From: Botryosphaeria dothidea
Lineage: Eukaryota; Ascomycota; Dothideomycetes; Botryosphaeriales; Botryosphaeriaceae
Direction of reading: 5' to 3'
DNA: 64,000 nucleotides
Assembly (NCBI GenBank): GCA_011503125.2
Contig: WWBZ02000040.1
Location: 2,666,001-2,730,000, forward strand
Shown here: positions 53,292 through 64,000 of the stretch, piece after piece
How positions within the stretch are numbered: the first letter of the stretch is position 1
Layout: every line of letters starts with the position of its first letter
Notes under the pieces: generated by a model
Told to the model about the DNA's origin: nothing
Seen by the model: only the letters and a program-made list of their open reading frames with translations
The model's database searches: none
Translations under genes and position numbers: made by a program

Positions 53292-53975
53292 CTACTTTCT
53301 TTCCTCCCACTCGCTTCTCAAAAGCCCATACAAGACCAAATCGCGCCACACTCCCCACTTCCAAACGCTCTTCCTCAAAGCACCCTCCTTCGTGAATCCG
53401 ACCTTCTCCAATACCCTTTGACTTCCCAAGTTCCCACTGTACACAAATCCACTCAGGCGCTCCAGATGCGGCACGTTCTCGAACACCCATGCCACATAGG
53501 CCGTCGCTGCCTCGGTCGCGACGCCGCGCCCCCACACGGTCTCGCCCAACCAGTAGCCGAGCTCGGCGGAGCGGGCATGTTCGCCGATACCTGGCTTGAG
53601 GCCGATGCCGCCGACGCACTCGTCGTCAATGCAGATGGCGTAGTTCATGGTTGCCGGCCAGACGACAGGCAGTTCGCCGGAAGATAACGCGGCGGTCGGA
53701 GGAGTTGAGGTTGGTTGCTGAGCAGCGGGCTCCAGGCTGGCCACAGGCTTGTTGATGTTTTCAGGTTTGGGAGCATTCATGGCGATCCACTCGTGGGCCT
53801 TTTCCAAGGTGTAGGGGTGAGGGAAGAAGTTGGTCATCCACTGGGCGATATGGGGACTGTTGGCATGTCTTGTGCTCGATTCCGCATCTTTGACGTGGTA
53901 GGGGCGTATGGTGCAGGTTTTCAGAGTGAGGAGAGGAGTTGGTGGGAAGGGAGAGGTGCTCTCGTTGTTTTCCAT
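53292..53975 (-). CDS. GNAT acetyltransferase, RimJ/RimL type
   Basis: GNAT enzymes move acetyl from acetyl-CoA to an amine; this subfamily acts on protein N-termini, antibiotics or small amines. A 227-residue intronless frame. It opens with CTIRPYHVKDAES, then SPHIAQWMTNFFPHPYT and HEWIA, and has a 25-residue Pro/Thr-rich insert. CIDDECVGGIGLKPG, SAELGYWLGETVWGRGVAT (acetyl-CoA-binding R/Q-x-x-G-x-G/A-like loop), YSGNLGSQRVLEKVGFTKEG (the Asn-x-x-Ser motif of the family) and a short C-terminal strand (VLYGLLRSEWEERK) follow. Substrate unknown. Divergent from Eco1 across 516 bp. Confidence 0.88.
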   Translation of the reverse strand: MENNESTSPFPPTPLLTLKTCTIRPYHVKDAESSTRHANSPHIAQWMTNFFPHPYTLEKAHEWIAMNAPKPENINKPVASLEPAAQQPTSTPPTAALSSGELPVVWPATMNYAICIDDECVGGIGLKPGIGEHARSAELGYWLGETVWGRGVATEAATAYVAWVFENVPHLERLSGFVYSGNLGSQRVLEKVGFTKEGALRKSVWKWGVWRDLVLYGLLRSEWEERK

Positions 53976-54491
53976 TGCTTTGATATGAACCAGGCTGCTA
54001 AGCTATGTTGGCTGGTCGTTTTGCGGAAAGTCCCAGGCGGGAACTATGAAACGGCTAAGTGGCCAGGTATTCAGAAAGGTATTCGAAGACTCCAGATGAG
54101 AAGCTGAAGGCGGTTGTCAGCAGAGAATGAGACCGAATTTATCCTCAGCTGAAGCAGGCGGTTAGTCATTCAGCCGAGTCACAACTTTCGCGTCATTGCT
54201 GATTGCAAGGATGTTGGCTCATTAGGATTCGCGTGTGTCTGATATCGTCAGCTCCCGGAGCTTATCGCAGTGAAGGTGTTGACTCTGAAGCCCACAGGGA
54301 GCTTCTGGAGTTGAAGGGTGATGGTTGGGAAGGCACCTCGGCCTGGTCGCGACTGCGGACCCACCTTCCCTCTGCGCGTTTTCCGTCACACCCTCGACGC
54401 GTCTTCCATCCCGACGCGTCTCCTTCCACAATCAACAGCCTGCAGTTCGAATCAAACCCCGGCGCACCGCGCCCCCACCAAACCACCCACG
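53976..54491. promoter_or_regulatory. divergent promoter interval, GNAT and ECO1
   Basis: The 516 bp between the two ATGs. The ECO1 frame is open back to 54318, but the residues there are not Eco1-like. No specific element seen. Confidence 0.35.
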
Positions 54492-55907
54492 ATGAAAACC
54501 TATTCACGGCTCAAAAAGACCACATACCTCTCCACCGGGCCGCCCGCCAAACGCCGCCGCATTCTCTCCGACAACGACGACGACGCGCTCCAACTATCCA
54601 GCGACGCCGCCTTCCTCCGCAATGATGCCCCATCACCACCGCGCTCCAGCCTCCCCCGCGAAACCAGCGACGCCGTGCTCCCCTCATCCACGCCTCCCTC
54701 ATCCCCTCCGCCAGCACCCCCACCAGTGACCTCAACATCCCCGCTCGCGCTGCCAAAGCGCCGTCCCACATTCTCATTCTTCGCGCGCAAAGCGGCCACG
54801 GCCGCGCGATCCACCGACAGCAACAACAACGCAACAAAACCTTCTCCACGGCCCCCGGCCGAGCAGCCCAATGACAGCGTAAAAGAAGAACCACCGGCGC
54901 CCGCGGCGACGGAGAACAAGAAGAGGCCCCAGCAGCGCCGCTTCACGCAGCTCCAGCTCGACCTCGGCAGCGCGCCCGTGCAGCGCACCTGCAAGACGTG
55001 CGGCATGGCGTTCGTGCCGTCGAACGCCGAGGACGCGGCCCTGCACAAGCGCTTCCACGCCATGCACGTCGGGGGCGTGGAGGTGGGGAGGGCGTTTGGG
55101 CGAGGTGGTGGTGGCGGCGGCGGCCCGGTGAAAGGGAGCGGCGAGGTTGTCTGGGAGAAGGGCGTCGATGGGGATGTGGTGGTAGCGGTGGGGCGGAGGG
55201 ATAGGGCGGCGGCGAAGACGCGGGTGAAGAGGGTGTTGGAGGTTGTGGAGAGGGAGTTGGGGGCGGTGGAGATTCCGGAGACGGAGCTGTGGAGTGAGTT
55301 TTTAAAGGACGGAGGAGACAAGAGTAAAGAGGGATCCGCATCGGGAACCAAGGAGAAGGAGATCGGGCTGAAGCCGCAGAGGTCTGGTACAGCCAATGGC
55401 ACAGGTCCGAAGAAGGTGTGGGAGAACACGATGTTGCGGACAGATCGCTTCAAGGCGTATCTCTACGTCAGAAGCTCAAAGTGTATTGGTCTCTGCCTTG
55501 CAGAACGTATCTGCAAGGCCTATGAGGTCACTGCTACCCCTCAGGACAGCGAGAACTCTTTGAAAAGGTCCCATGCGAAAACCGACAAGGCATCACCAGA
55601 TAAGTTTCACAAATCAGCGCCATCTGCACTTGAATCCAGCATCTCCACCGCAATCACAACCTCTCCTACGCCTCAAGGAGCCCACACCGGTATCTCACGT
55701 ATCTGGGTCTCATCCTCGCACCGTCGCCAGGGCGTTGCGACCGCCCTTCTCGACGCCGTTAACCGCGATTTCTGCTGCTCATACTTTCACGAAGTCGAAA
55801 AGCGCACCTCCAAAGAAGGGGTCGCTTTCAGCCAGCCAACGGAGAGTGGAGCGCGGTTAGCAAGAAGGTGGTTCGGTTCAGAGACGGGATGGGCTGTGTA
55901 TTGGTAG
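54492..55907 (+). CDS. ECO1: Eco1/Ctf7 cohesin acetyltransferase
   Basis: Eco1 acetylates Smc3 at replication forks to establish sister-chromatid cohesion. I start at 54492 (MKTYSRLKKTTYL), a typical Eco1 N-terminus; the open frame from 54318 is not Eco1-like. The product has 471 residues and no intron. A long Pro/Ser-rich N-terminal part includes a basic RRPTFSFFARK segment. The C2H2-type zinc finger (TCKTCGMAFVPSNAEDAALH, then KRFH) follows at about 165-190. A Gly-rich spacer leads to the GNAT-like acetyltransferase core: YVRSSKCIGLCLAERI, TGISRIWVSSSHRRQGVAT (acetyl-CoA loop RRQGVA), LLDAVNRDFCCSYF, then FSQPTESGARLARRWFG. It is longer than yeast Eco1 through low-complexity inserts, normal for filamentous fungi. 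Confidence 0.93.
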   Translation: MKTYSRLKKTTYLSTGPPAKRRRILSDNDDDALQLSSDAAFLRNDAPSPPRSSLPRETSDAVLPSSTPPSSPPPAPPPVTSTSPLALPKRRPTFSFFARKAATAARSTDSNNNATKPSPRPPAEQPNDSVKEEPPAPAATENKKRPQQRRFTQLQLDLGSAPVQRTCKTCGMAFVPSNAEDAALHKRFHAMHVGGVEVGRAFGRGGGGGGGPVKGSGEVVWEKGVDGDVVVAVGRRDRAAAKTRVKRVLEVVERELGAVEIPETELWSEFLKDGGDKSKEGSASGTKEKEIGLKPQRSGTANGTGPKKVWENTMLRTDRFKAYLYVRSSKCIGLCLAERICKAYEVTATPQDSENSLKRSHAKTDKASPDKFHKSAPSALESSISTAITTSPTPQGAHTGISRIWVSSSHRRQGVATALLDAVNRDFCCSYFHEVEKRTSKEGVAFSQPTESGARLARRWFGSETGWAVYW

Positions 55908-56736
55908 AGCGACCATTGCCTGGCATCGTCTTGGAGGAGAAAGGAGCTTTTTGTATAACATGTCTGAGTACTGTTGGAAAAGAAGAGCGGTTATGTGCGT
56001 CCGGAAGGCGGTTTCGCGTCTTAATTGTGTCATTCCAGAGCGTACGCACAGGAGTTTACAGGTTCTCAAAGAAACGAAAAGGATGATAGATGTAGAGATA
56101 CGAGTCACGGGCACGATTGAATGTAAGCGCGCGTCAATCAGAAGAAATCACCGATATCATTAATCCTCACTCCCATACAACACGCTGGGCCGTGATTTAT
56201 CCCGACTAGGTCAAAATGCAGGAAAGAGCATGCATACTATTGTTCGAGATCTCATCACTATACACAACCACCCCCCCTGCCAATATATGAATGCGGAACT
56301 TCACTCAATGATGAAAAAAGACGATGTGATGAGATGAGATGAGAGGATGATGAGAGACAAAGACTTCCCTTCAGGAGACCTCAGGTACGGTGGGAAGGAA
56401 AAAGCTGCCCAGGAAAGTGGCGAGAAAGAAGTGATGTGAAACTCCCTTCCCTGGCTTGTCCACAATACTCCTCAACGCCCAATGAAACATCCAAGCCAAT
56501 CCAATGCATCTACTTTCCTTCGACGAGAACAAAACCAAGAGAGAGAGCCCCAAAGAGAAGCGGGATGTAAGAGCAGAAAGTCAGACATGGATAAGAAGAG
56601 GTGAAACGTACCGAGAAAGATGTAAATAAGGCATACGATATGAGTTGTATATGAACTTCAACAACTGTACTAGCCAAGCAAAAAACAAGGTGACGACGAG
56701 CGCCACCTCATGATTTACAACAAACCCTTCAAGCCT
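55908..56736. other. convergent intergenic region
   Basis: 3' flanks of ECO1 and of the proline-rich gene. Contains GATGAGATGAGATGAGA-type repeats at about 56326-56356. No gene supported. Confidence 0.45.
56326..56356. repeat. short GATGA tandem repeat
   Basis: Tandem GATGA-like units (GTGATGAGATGAGATGAGAG) in the intergenic region. Confidence 0.6.
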
Positions 56737-58626
56737 CTACGCCTTTGTGACAGACTTCTGCCGCAGCGCCTCGACCTCCTGCTGCAGTTTATCCAACTCG
56801 CTCAAAAGATCCACGCCTCCTTCTGCTCCGCCTTCCATCCCATTCGGGCTCACCACCGCGCTCTCATCAGCCTCCGCGTACTCGGTCAACACGCGCTCGC
56901 TCGCCCCGCTCGCCGTCCGGCTCCTCCGCTTAAATTCTCCGCTCTCGCGCCTGTTGTCCCCGCCCACGCCCGCGGCGGCCAGAACGCTAGCACTAGGCCG
57001 CTGCATCTCAAAGCTGCTCTTGCTGCTCCCGCGCCTCGGAGGAGGCGGCGGGGGTCCTCCTACCGCCACGGTAGCCGACGGACTGGTCATGTCGAGCGCG
57101 GAGCCCGACAGACGGTGTGACGAGCGCCGCGGGTTCTGCATGGAGCTCGCCGTGGAGCGGCGTGATGAGGATCGGCTGATGGCGCTCGCACTAACGTCCG
57201 CGGTCGACGACGCGGCACCGGAACGGCGGGTGGGCGGAGGGGGCGGAGGCTTATTGAGCGACGGGGGAGGGGGAGGGGACGTGGTCGGTGTTTGCTCGGC
57301 AGATGGGAAAGAGCCCTCCGGTTGGGATGACAGCGTTGCGGCTGAATTGCTACGCGAGCGAGAATCGGACGACTTCAGTTGGCTGTGCCGCCGGGAGATT
57401 GGCGGGGTTGGAGGTTTGCGCCGCTGTGGCGCAGCGGGGGCCTGTTCCGGGGTCTTGGTGGGTGGGAGATTATCCGCCGGCTCATCCGCAGAATGGAAAT
57501 CGGACGGGTCTTTAGGAGGAACGGGCTCGGCTGGTGGTGGTGATGGGAGATCTTTTTGTTTAGGGCCTGATGATCCTCGGGGTCGCGGGGGTAGCGGTTT
57601 ATGAACATCCGACGCTGTCCGCTTTGGACCTTCAGGCCTCGCGCCGGGAGATTCAAATGATGGAGAGAAATCGGAAAACGACACAACCTGCGGGGCTCTC
57701 GTGATAGACTTCCCATGTCGGTGTTTCGGAGGGGGTGGCTTCTTCTTCCCTAGTTTCCGCTCTCCGCCGATGAGGGTGGACTGATCATCGTCGTTACCAC
57801 CGTCAAATGAGGTTCTCTCATAAGAGCTCCGGGGAGAGTCCTCGTGTACTTGGAGAACCGACTCGAACAGAGAGTTCCTTGAGGCGGATGATGCCTCAGT
57901 GCCGCTACTGGTATCGCCTCCTATGGTAATATGCGCCCTGGGTTGGATATCCGCAGTAGGAGAAGTACTAGAAGGAGGCGGAGCAGCATTCCCAGTCATG
58001 AGAAGCCTCTTGAACGAGTCCACATCCATCGAGCCCTTCGCCTTGTGACCAGCCGACCTATCCGCCGCCGTTTGTACACCTGAACTGGTCTTCTCCGAAT
58101 CAAATGCGTTCTGCTGCTCTGCGGGCTCGATATTTGCCAGGGTTCTTTCGAAAGGATTGGGCACTCCTGAAGTTCGTGAGAGGGTATCCATCTTGGCGGG
58201 GTATCCGGAAGCGGCAGGCTTCAGCGGCGCGTCATCATCCTGGTCGTCTTGGTTGATGGGACTGTCCTCAGACGGCTCGTCGGCGGTATCGTCAGAGGAG
58301 GCGTCGCTGAGGTCAGCGAGCGGCGGGGGAGAGCCAGCATGGCGGGCAGCGCTCAGTCGCCTGGCTAGGTTGTCGTCTACTTCCGGACTCGACGGTTCCG
58401 GCGGAGAGGCCGGAGGAGAGGCTAGACGAACATGCTTCTTTGTCCGCACGGGCACTGCGGCATTGGGTCAACGTCTGCTCAAATGGCACAGCGCTTGGAC
58501 AGGACTGCGTCTACCCTTCTGGTCGGCTGGCGGCCAGTCGTCGGCGAGCTCGTGGGATCCGTCAAGTCCGGCGGTGCTGGCGGGCTGCAGCGCGGGCTGG
58601 GAGCGGCGGAAAGGGTTGCCTGACAT
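56737..58626 (-). CDS. proline-rich disordered scaffold-like protein with C-terminal coiled coil
   Basis: Exon 1 is 58515-58626 (MSGNPFRRSQPALQ...), with a 60-nt intron (58455-58514, GTAGAC donor, CGCAG acceptor), and exon 2 is 56737-58454, about 609 residues. Almost all of it is disordered: acidic Ser/Asp clusters (DLSDASSDDTADEPSEDSP), a conserved-looking VDSFKRLLMTGNAA segment, and many polyproline motifs (KKKPPPPKHRHGK, PPPPPSLNKPPPPPPTRR, VGGPPPPPPRRG) that could bind SH3, WW or profilin domains. The C-terminus is a short coiled coil (LLSELDKLQQEVEALRQK). An actin-cortex scaffold is plausible by analogy with proline-rich fungal proteins, but unproven. No frame break. Confidence 0.8.
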
Positions 58627-59321
58627 GGCGGGGCAGCGGAGGGTTCAGGATTCAACAGAGCATTATAAGTACAGCAGCAGGCGCGTGGACATGGTGGGCG
58701 CGGTGGATCGGAGAGTGAGAGAAGCTCGGTGAGGCTTGGAGTGCTCGCTGATTATCAAGTCGATCTCTCGGGTGTCGTCCATCCCACGTCACATCCCTGC
58801 CCATCCTGCGACCCCACCACGGAACTACTCTCCACACCTCCGGAGAACTCGGCCTTTGCTCAATCCTCCCATACGCTCCAGACACTTGGCCCGCCTGCTG
58901 CCCAACTGCTTGCTGCTCTGTCTCGGCTGCTCCGGCCTGCTTCATGATCCAGAACATATAGTTGCCGCCCACCTCACGCCAGGCCTTGCCCAAAGCGGCA
59001 ACAGCCGTCAGGTACCATCAGACAAAGTTCTTCTGTCCAAGCACAAGCAGTTTTAACGCCTCGTGTATGCTTGGCCCGCCAATCAGCTTTGCAGGAATTG
59101 ATTCAATAACACAATTGACGCTTTGTCGAATACTGATGCCATTAAAGCCCCGGACAAGCCGCCGTCTCCCCATGCAGCTCAATTCTCACCGGTGTTGGAA
59201 GTCTCGACCTCTTGTGCATCTCCATCCCTGCAGCTCAATGTGAGCGAGAACGCGGCATCTTTTGCGATATTTACGAATGACTGCAGACCTCAACCTTACC
59301 TCGTGCAGGCCATGACCAGAT
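58627..59321. other. intergenic
   Basis: Promoter side of the proline-rich gene and 3' flank of the hydratase gene. Nothing recognised. Confidence 0.45.
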
Positions 59322-60289
59322 CTACCTGCCCTTAAAGACCGGCTTCCTCTTTTCCCTGAAAGCCGCGAGAGCCTCGTACCTGTCCTCAGTATCCACAACG
59401 GCCTCGTACATCTGGTTCTCCACTGCCTCGCCACCAGCGCAACCCTCAACGGCTGCCAATCCCGCGCGAATCGCTATCGGCGCGCCCTCGCAAATTTCCA
59501 TGGCCACTCTGACGGCCTCGTCAAGCACCCTCTTCCGCGCGACACCCTCTTGCCTAATCTCCTCCGGCAGGACCTGCACCAGCCTGTCGCACAGCCCCAG
59601 GAAGTATGCCTCCGGCCCCGCAACGCGACGGCCGGTCAGGACGAGGTCGCGCGCCCGGCCCAGGCCGATCAGCGCGGGCAGGCGATAAGTGCCGCCGGCT
59701 CCGGGTATGATGCCCAAGCGCGTCTCCGGAAGCGCGACGACGGCGTTGCTGCTGAAGACGCGCAGGTGCGTGGTCAGGGCGAGCTCGAGGCCGCCGCCGA
59801 ACGCGAGCGAGGATACGGCGGAGATGGTCGGGACGGGGAGGTTGGAGATGGAGGTGAAGGCGCCGCGAAGCTTGGAGAGGAATTCGGCCGTGCTGGCGAG
59901 TGTCAACATGTCTCTGTTCCATTTTGTACGTGCGTGAGGGCTGCGAACTCTTCCTGGGTGAAGGTCGCGCGCTCCTTCAGATCAGCGCCGGCGCAGAAGC
60001 TCGTGTCGATCTCGCTGGCGATGATGAGAGCGCGCGTGCTGGGCTTGTTGCCCTCATGGTGGATGTCATTGACGTGCTGGATCAACTCCGAAAGGAGAGC
60101 CTTTGAGATGGCATTGCGGGCGGCGGGCCGGTTCAGCGAAAGCACACGAATAGTGCCGCTATGAGGTGCGGGGATATTGGTGAGCTTGACTAGAGGCTGC
60201 GAAGAGCTGGAGCTCGCCCGGCAGGTGACGGGCACATTGCGTAGAATTACACGCGCAAGAAGCGGGACGCGATTGAGTGCTGGAGGCAT
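59322..60289 (-). CDS. mitochondrial enoyl-CoA hydratase/isomerase, AUH-like
   Basis: AUH-type enzymes hydrate 3-methylglutaconyl-CoA in leucine breakdown. Exon 1 is 59930-60289, then a 59-nt intron (59871-59929, GTACAA donor, CCAAG acceptor), and exon 2 is 59322-59870, giving 302 residues. The N-terminus is a presequence (NRVPLLARVILRNVPVTCRA). Crotonase motifs: LSLNRPAARNAISKALL, CAGADLKERATFTQEEF (oxyanion-hole loop), LPVPTISAVSSLAFGGGLEL (second oxyanion-hole stretch), ALPETRLGIIPGAGGTYRLP (catalytic Glu region) and a C-terminal FREKRKPVFKGR as in AUH. The acceptor at CCAAG keeps frame; a cryptic CCAG 22 nt earlier does not, though the bases between would code EFLSK in another frame. The start could also be 60367. 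Confidence 0.9.
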
Positions 60290-61394
60290 GTTGTGAAGGT
60301 GTCGGAAGCTTAAGCTCGGCTGAAGCTCTGATGTCTTGTCACGCAGTGTGGGGAACCTGCCGAGCAACCAAGGCCGTCGTTTTCCGCTCCCGCCAACCGA
60401 TCCAAAACTCGGAACATCACAAGCTTCATCTCAGTCATTATTCATAATCTTATTCTTATTATTTTTTGCTGACATTGGGAAGAGTTCTTGGTGAAGACTT
60501 CACTGATCAGACGTTGTTCCGTCAATGTAACAAGCCAAGCATCCTGACCTTCCGTACACTGTGATTCTTCTGAGTTCATGGAAAGCATATTTACATTATC
60601 AGCCGGAAATCTCACGTCGTGACTGTTCCGGGACAGTGTCCTGTAAAGAAGGCTTGAAGCTTCTCACAATAAAAAATGATCCGGCAGTGTTCAATCCATG
60701 ATGCCGGATCTAGAACGGAAACATTTAGGAAGCGAATAGTCTTATGCGGTTTGCGGTAGATCAGATAGACGAGATGAAAGGGAAAAATAAACTACAGCTG
60801 AAAAGACTGAATTCGCGTCAGACCAAGAGAAACTCCTCCATTGAAAGGAAACCAACGAGGCACCATAGACTGTAGTAATTACCGACTGAGGAGATCTAAA
60901 ATAAAGAAATATCATCAAGTAGATCGTTATATCGTGAATAAGAGGAGCCCGAGTAGCAGGGATCCATCTGGATTGAAGACTAGCACGTAGCACGCCACGT
61001 GGGGATCTTCAGTGGCGGACGACTTTGATTCTCGCAGTCCTACAAAAGGAAATAGGCCAAGACGAACAATGGCCCCACGGCGTCGTGTTGCGCGTCAGCC
61101 CACGTCCAATCACAGGCAAGATATTCGTAGAATGCATTGCGTTATACTTACCTATCGGTACGTAGCTTGAACGCCACTGTCTCAAACAGACCGGGACCAC
61201 CGGTCATGACGTGTATCCTTATTCCCCTTCGCTTCGGCGAAACGCGGGATGATATGCGTAAAAGTCACAATTGCATTCCGCGCATTTAGAAGAGAAAAGG
61301 AATCAACGGATGCATTTCCCACAGAGGCTATCTACTCAAGTCAAAAGCTATTCGGCGAGCATGGAGCAAATCAGGAAAGGAGCACGGGCAAACT
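60290..61394. other. intergenic
   Basis: AT-rich stretch at 60420-60700 and no supported gene. Holds the hydratase promoter and the AcrB-like 3' flank. Confidence 0.45.
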
Positions 61395-64000
61395 CTATGG
61401 ACCACCAACGAAACCAGGATCCACAGGCACGGTCGCGGAACCAACCGGACTTGACGTCTTGTTGACCGGACTCGTCGGATCTCTCTGGCTACCTGGAGCA
61501 CTGCCACTGCCTGAGCCGGTACCGCTGCCACCACTGCTGCCGCTGCTGCCCTTGCGTGCCTTCGTACCGTTCATTATCGGTGCGTTAAACTGGCCGAACT
61601 GTCCGTTGCCAAAAGAACCGGGGGCAAATGAAAAATTCGGGGCAGCAATGGGAGCATACGCAGGCGGTGGGTCAACGTTGTGGTCAGTAAAGCCAGACAT
61701 ATCTGAGAGCATTGAGCTGGACCGACCGCGACCCTCCCGGGTAAGAGAGCCAGGTGTGCCATTGATCTGACCTGCAAGTGGCGGAAAATGGAATACCGGA
61801 GTAAAGTTATGAGCAGCATTTCCAGTCGTGCCAGGAAGAGGGCCTTCGGGAGTGGTCGGGACGGCCGGCGGACTAGGGTTCTGCGGCTGCTGAAGCAAAG
61901 CCTGCAGGTGCTGGATCTGCTGGTTGATGTACATAGTCTTGTTTTGGATCTCCATAGCATTGTGCTCGTTGTTGAGGATCTGACTAAGGTACTGTGACTC
62001 GTGCTGAGCCCGTGTAGCCATCAGAGCTGCACGTTCATTCAGCTTCCGGGTCTGCGCATCCTGGTCCTGGGCGTTAAGCGAACTCAGGCGTTCATGCTGC
62101 TCGTTAAGCTTCGCTTGCCTTGCCTGAAGACGTTCGCGTTTCTTGACGATTGAAGCGTATTCAGATTCAGCATTGGTGACTTCCTTGTCGGCCTCGGCCT
62201 TGCAGCGATCAAGCTCCTCGGTAGCAGCAGTCAAGCGGTCCTTCTCCTTGCGCCAATTGCGTTCCTCGGCCTTGAACTCGGCCAGATCCTCCTCCGGGAT
62301 GTTTGCCAGGCTTGAATTTTGAGTAGACATGTCCGAGGCCGCTTCTTCTGCTTGACGAATCGCCTCAGACAGCTGCCTTTTCTTCTGCTTCAGCCTGTCG
62401 TCGTTGCCACCCGATGTCTGGATCTTGCCTTCCACAGCATCAACCTCTTTCTTTGCTGCGGCGAGGGCCTTGCCATGGGATCTCTGGTTACGCTTTTGCT
62501 GCATCTTCAACTCCTGGAGCTCATGTTCGAGATTGGTGACATTGTTCCGGAGTAGAGTGCGAGGAGATTGTGGTCGCAACGTCTGGTGGGCTGGCGGGGA
62601 AACGGCTGAAGCTATCAAAAAGGGATCAGAAGGACCAGTTGCAAACAGGGATGGAAAGACATACCTTGCTCAGCACTCGGAGCAGCCTGGGTGATGAGAC
62701 TAGTAGAATGGATGGTGATCCGGTCGTCCGTCCGAACAAACTCACACTTGTAGTTCTGTTGAGAGGTAAGACCAAAAATCTTCCCTGACCATTTGCTCAT
62801 TGCCCCATCGCCCGACTTTTGATCCTGGCATGCCGAAGTAATATACGTGGACGCCCAATTGGTACCATTGAGACGAACGTAGAAAGGCTTCGACTTGTCA
62901 ATGCCTGCTCCAAGACTCGATTCCTGCTCTTCCCCTCCATTTTCCTTCGCAGTACTCTTTTCCACCACACTAGCGCCGAACGTGATTTCCGTTGCACCAA
63001 CGTCCAAAACCCATACCCTATCCTCGCCTGCCTTGAAATGAACGTTGCCAATGTGATTAACATCCGTTGAATTAGCCTCATGGCTGTCAGCAGACTCGCT
63101 ACTCTGCTGCACCTCCTTCCAAAAAGTAACTTTTGTGCTCGCAATAGCGGCCCAAAAAGGTTGTTGACTCCGAACCTGAGTCGCCTGCCTTTTCTTTTTC
63201 TTAGAAACAGAACTGAAAGATCTCTCTCGACCATCGACACCTGCCGGGGATGGCCCTGGATGCCGGCCATCGGCTGCCGCCCCGGTACTGCTGTCTATTC
63301 CAGAATCTGGAATTGAGCGGGGCAGTTGGGGAGCTGCCGGTGTGTCGACATCCGTCCTCCTACTCGATGTTGCAGTCGGTAGTCGATCTTGCTTGGCTAT
63401 GAACCAACGCCGGCCAAGCCGAAGTATTCCCTGCGATAGAATATGTAAGCCCAGCACGGAGCGGGGCCAGCCGTGGGAGACGTGTGGGGATTCTGGGTAG
63501 ATTGAATCGGAGGGTGGAGGGGTGAAGATGTCGAATCCGCCCCTGGAAAGCACGAAATGGAGGTAACGGAGAACATAGTGGCGGATCGAGCGGTGACGAT
63601 ATGCGTGGGAAAAGAAGATGATGCCTCCGCAGACGAGCACGCTCTGCGAAACGCCACCTTTCCCGGCGGCGGCGCCCCCGAGAGAAATTGCGATGACGGC
63701 CTGGGCGAGGTCAAAGGCGACGCCCTGAGCAAACATGGGAAGGAAACCCCAGATGATCAAGGCAAACAGGTCGCACAGGACAATGGTGCCCAACGAGGGC
63801 ATGCCCTGGGAGCCCTTGAAGACCTCGCTGAAGCTCGGGAGGCTGGAGAGCGAAGCGGTGCTGCTCGGAGGCACGAATGTGAGGGTAGCGAACAATAGAT
63901 GAATGACGGTGAGAACGGTCGACGGTAGCTGCAGAAGAATAATGAGGATGGCGACGACATCCCAGACGGGGCACGAGGAAATGATGGTCATGGCCGTCGA
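61395..64000 (-). CDS. AcrB-like ubiquitination-network membrane protein, 5' partial
   Basis: A. nidulans AcrB is a membrane and coiled-coil protein genetically tied to ubiquitin-dependent carbon catabolite control. Exon 62665-64000 stays open to the edge. It is joined across a 53-nt intron (62612-62664, GTATGT donor, GATAG acceptor) to 61395-62611. The first part holds three hydrophobic segments (WDVVAILIILLQLPSTVLTV, TIVLCDLFALIIWGFLPMF, VSQSVLVCGGIIFFSH), then a Ser-rich linker and a beta-like region (VWVLDVGATEITFGASVV, PFYVRLNGTNWASTYITSA). The second part is a long coiled coil (LEHELQELKMQQKRNQRS to about ALLQQPQNP), then a Gly/Pro/Ser-rich tail. About 850 residues are visible; relatives are near 1000, so the N-terminus lies beyond the window. 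The ATG at 63991 is probably internal. Confidence 0.85.

Noticed and set aside
54500..55453. 317-codon minus-strand frame
   Set aside because: Antisense of ECO1, which has the recognisable zinc finger and acetyltransferase motifs.
59871..59929. Frame break in the AUH-like gene near the intron
   Set aside because: A 59-nt GT-AG intron ending CCAAG gives a continuous family-like protein without any indel.

Overview
The window is nuclear DNA from a filamentous ascomycete (Pezizomycotina). A Dothideomycete is my guess, not something I can prove. The evidence is a HET-domain gene, a CYP52-like P450, an AcrB-like protein, F-box/DUF7730-like and DUF7029-like proteins, GPI-type wall proteins, and many 47-110 nt introns with GTAAGT-like donors. 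No plasmid, virus, CRISPR array or intact transposon was seen.

Layout. 1-8.2 kb: a HET-domain gene running off the left edge; the mitochondrial intermediate peptidase Oct1 divergent from a MIC26/MIC27-type MICOS subunit; two small tandem unknown genes. 8.2-18.6 kb: a secreted DUF7029-like protein, a disordered protein and two or three small unknown genes. 18.6-28.3 kb: CYP52-like P450, GH18 chitinase, membrane-anchored J-protein, an unknown 406-residue protein and an F-box-like protein. 28.5-34.4 kb: an RMD1/DUF155 protein divergent from the HOPS subunit Vps41. 34.4-39.2 kb: no gene seen. 39.2-42.8 kb: two Ser/Thr-rich GPI-type wall proteins. 44.5-47.3 kb: an intronless rvt gene, the cellular reverse-transcriptase-related polymerase. 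48.1-52.7 kb: an unknown gene, a tRNA-Trp gene and a GT25-like glycosyltransferase. 53.3-64 kb: GNAT acetyltransferase divergent from Eco1, a proline-rich scaffold, an AUH-like enoyl-CoA hydratase and the C-terminal part of an AcrB-like protein.

Three points stand out. First, the tRNA-Trp gene at 49.6 kb carries, besides the usual anticodon-loop intron, a 58-nt insert in the D arm with every mark of an mRNA-type intron (GTAAGT donor, TACTAAT branch, TAG acceptor). Exact GT-AG removal restores a normal D stem. Second, the rvt gene keeps all catalytic polymerase motifs. Third, almost every gene in the first 16 kb has one or more single-base frame breaks, mostly in short homopolymers and including conserved mitochondrial genes, whereas genes from 18.6 kb rightward read cleanly. 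This points to a local sequence-quality problem more than to biology. The exception on the right is the GT25-like gene, with a TGA where a Trp codon is expected.

The genes do not form one pathway. They are ordinary dispersed fungal genes, several in divergent pairs with short shared promoters (Oct1/MICOS, RMD1/Vps41, J-protein/unknown, GNAT/Eco1).
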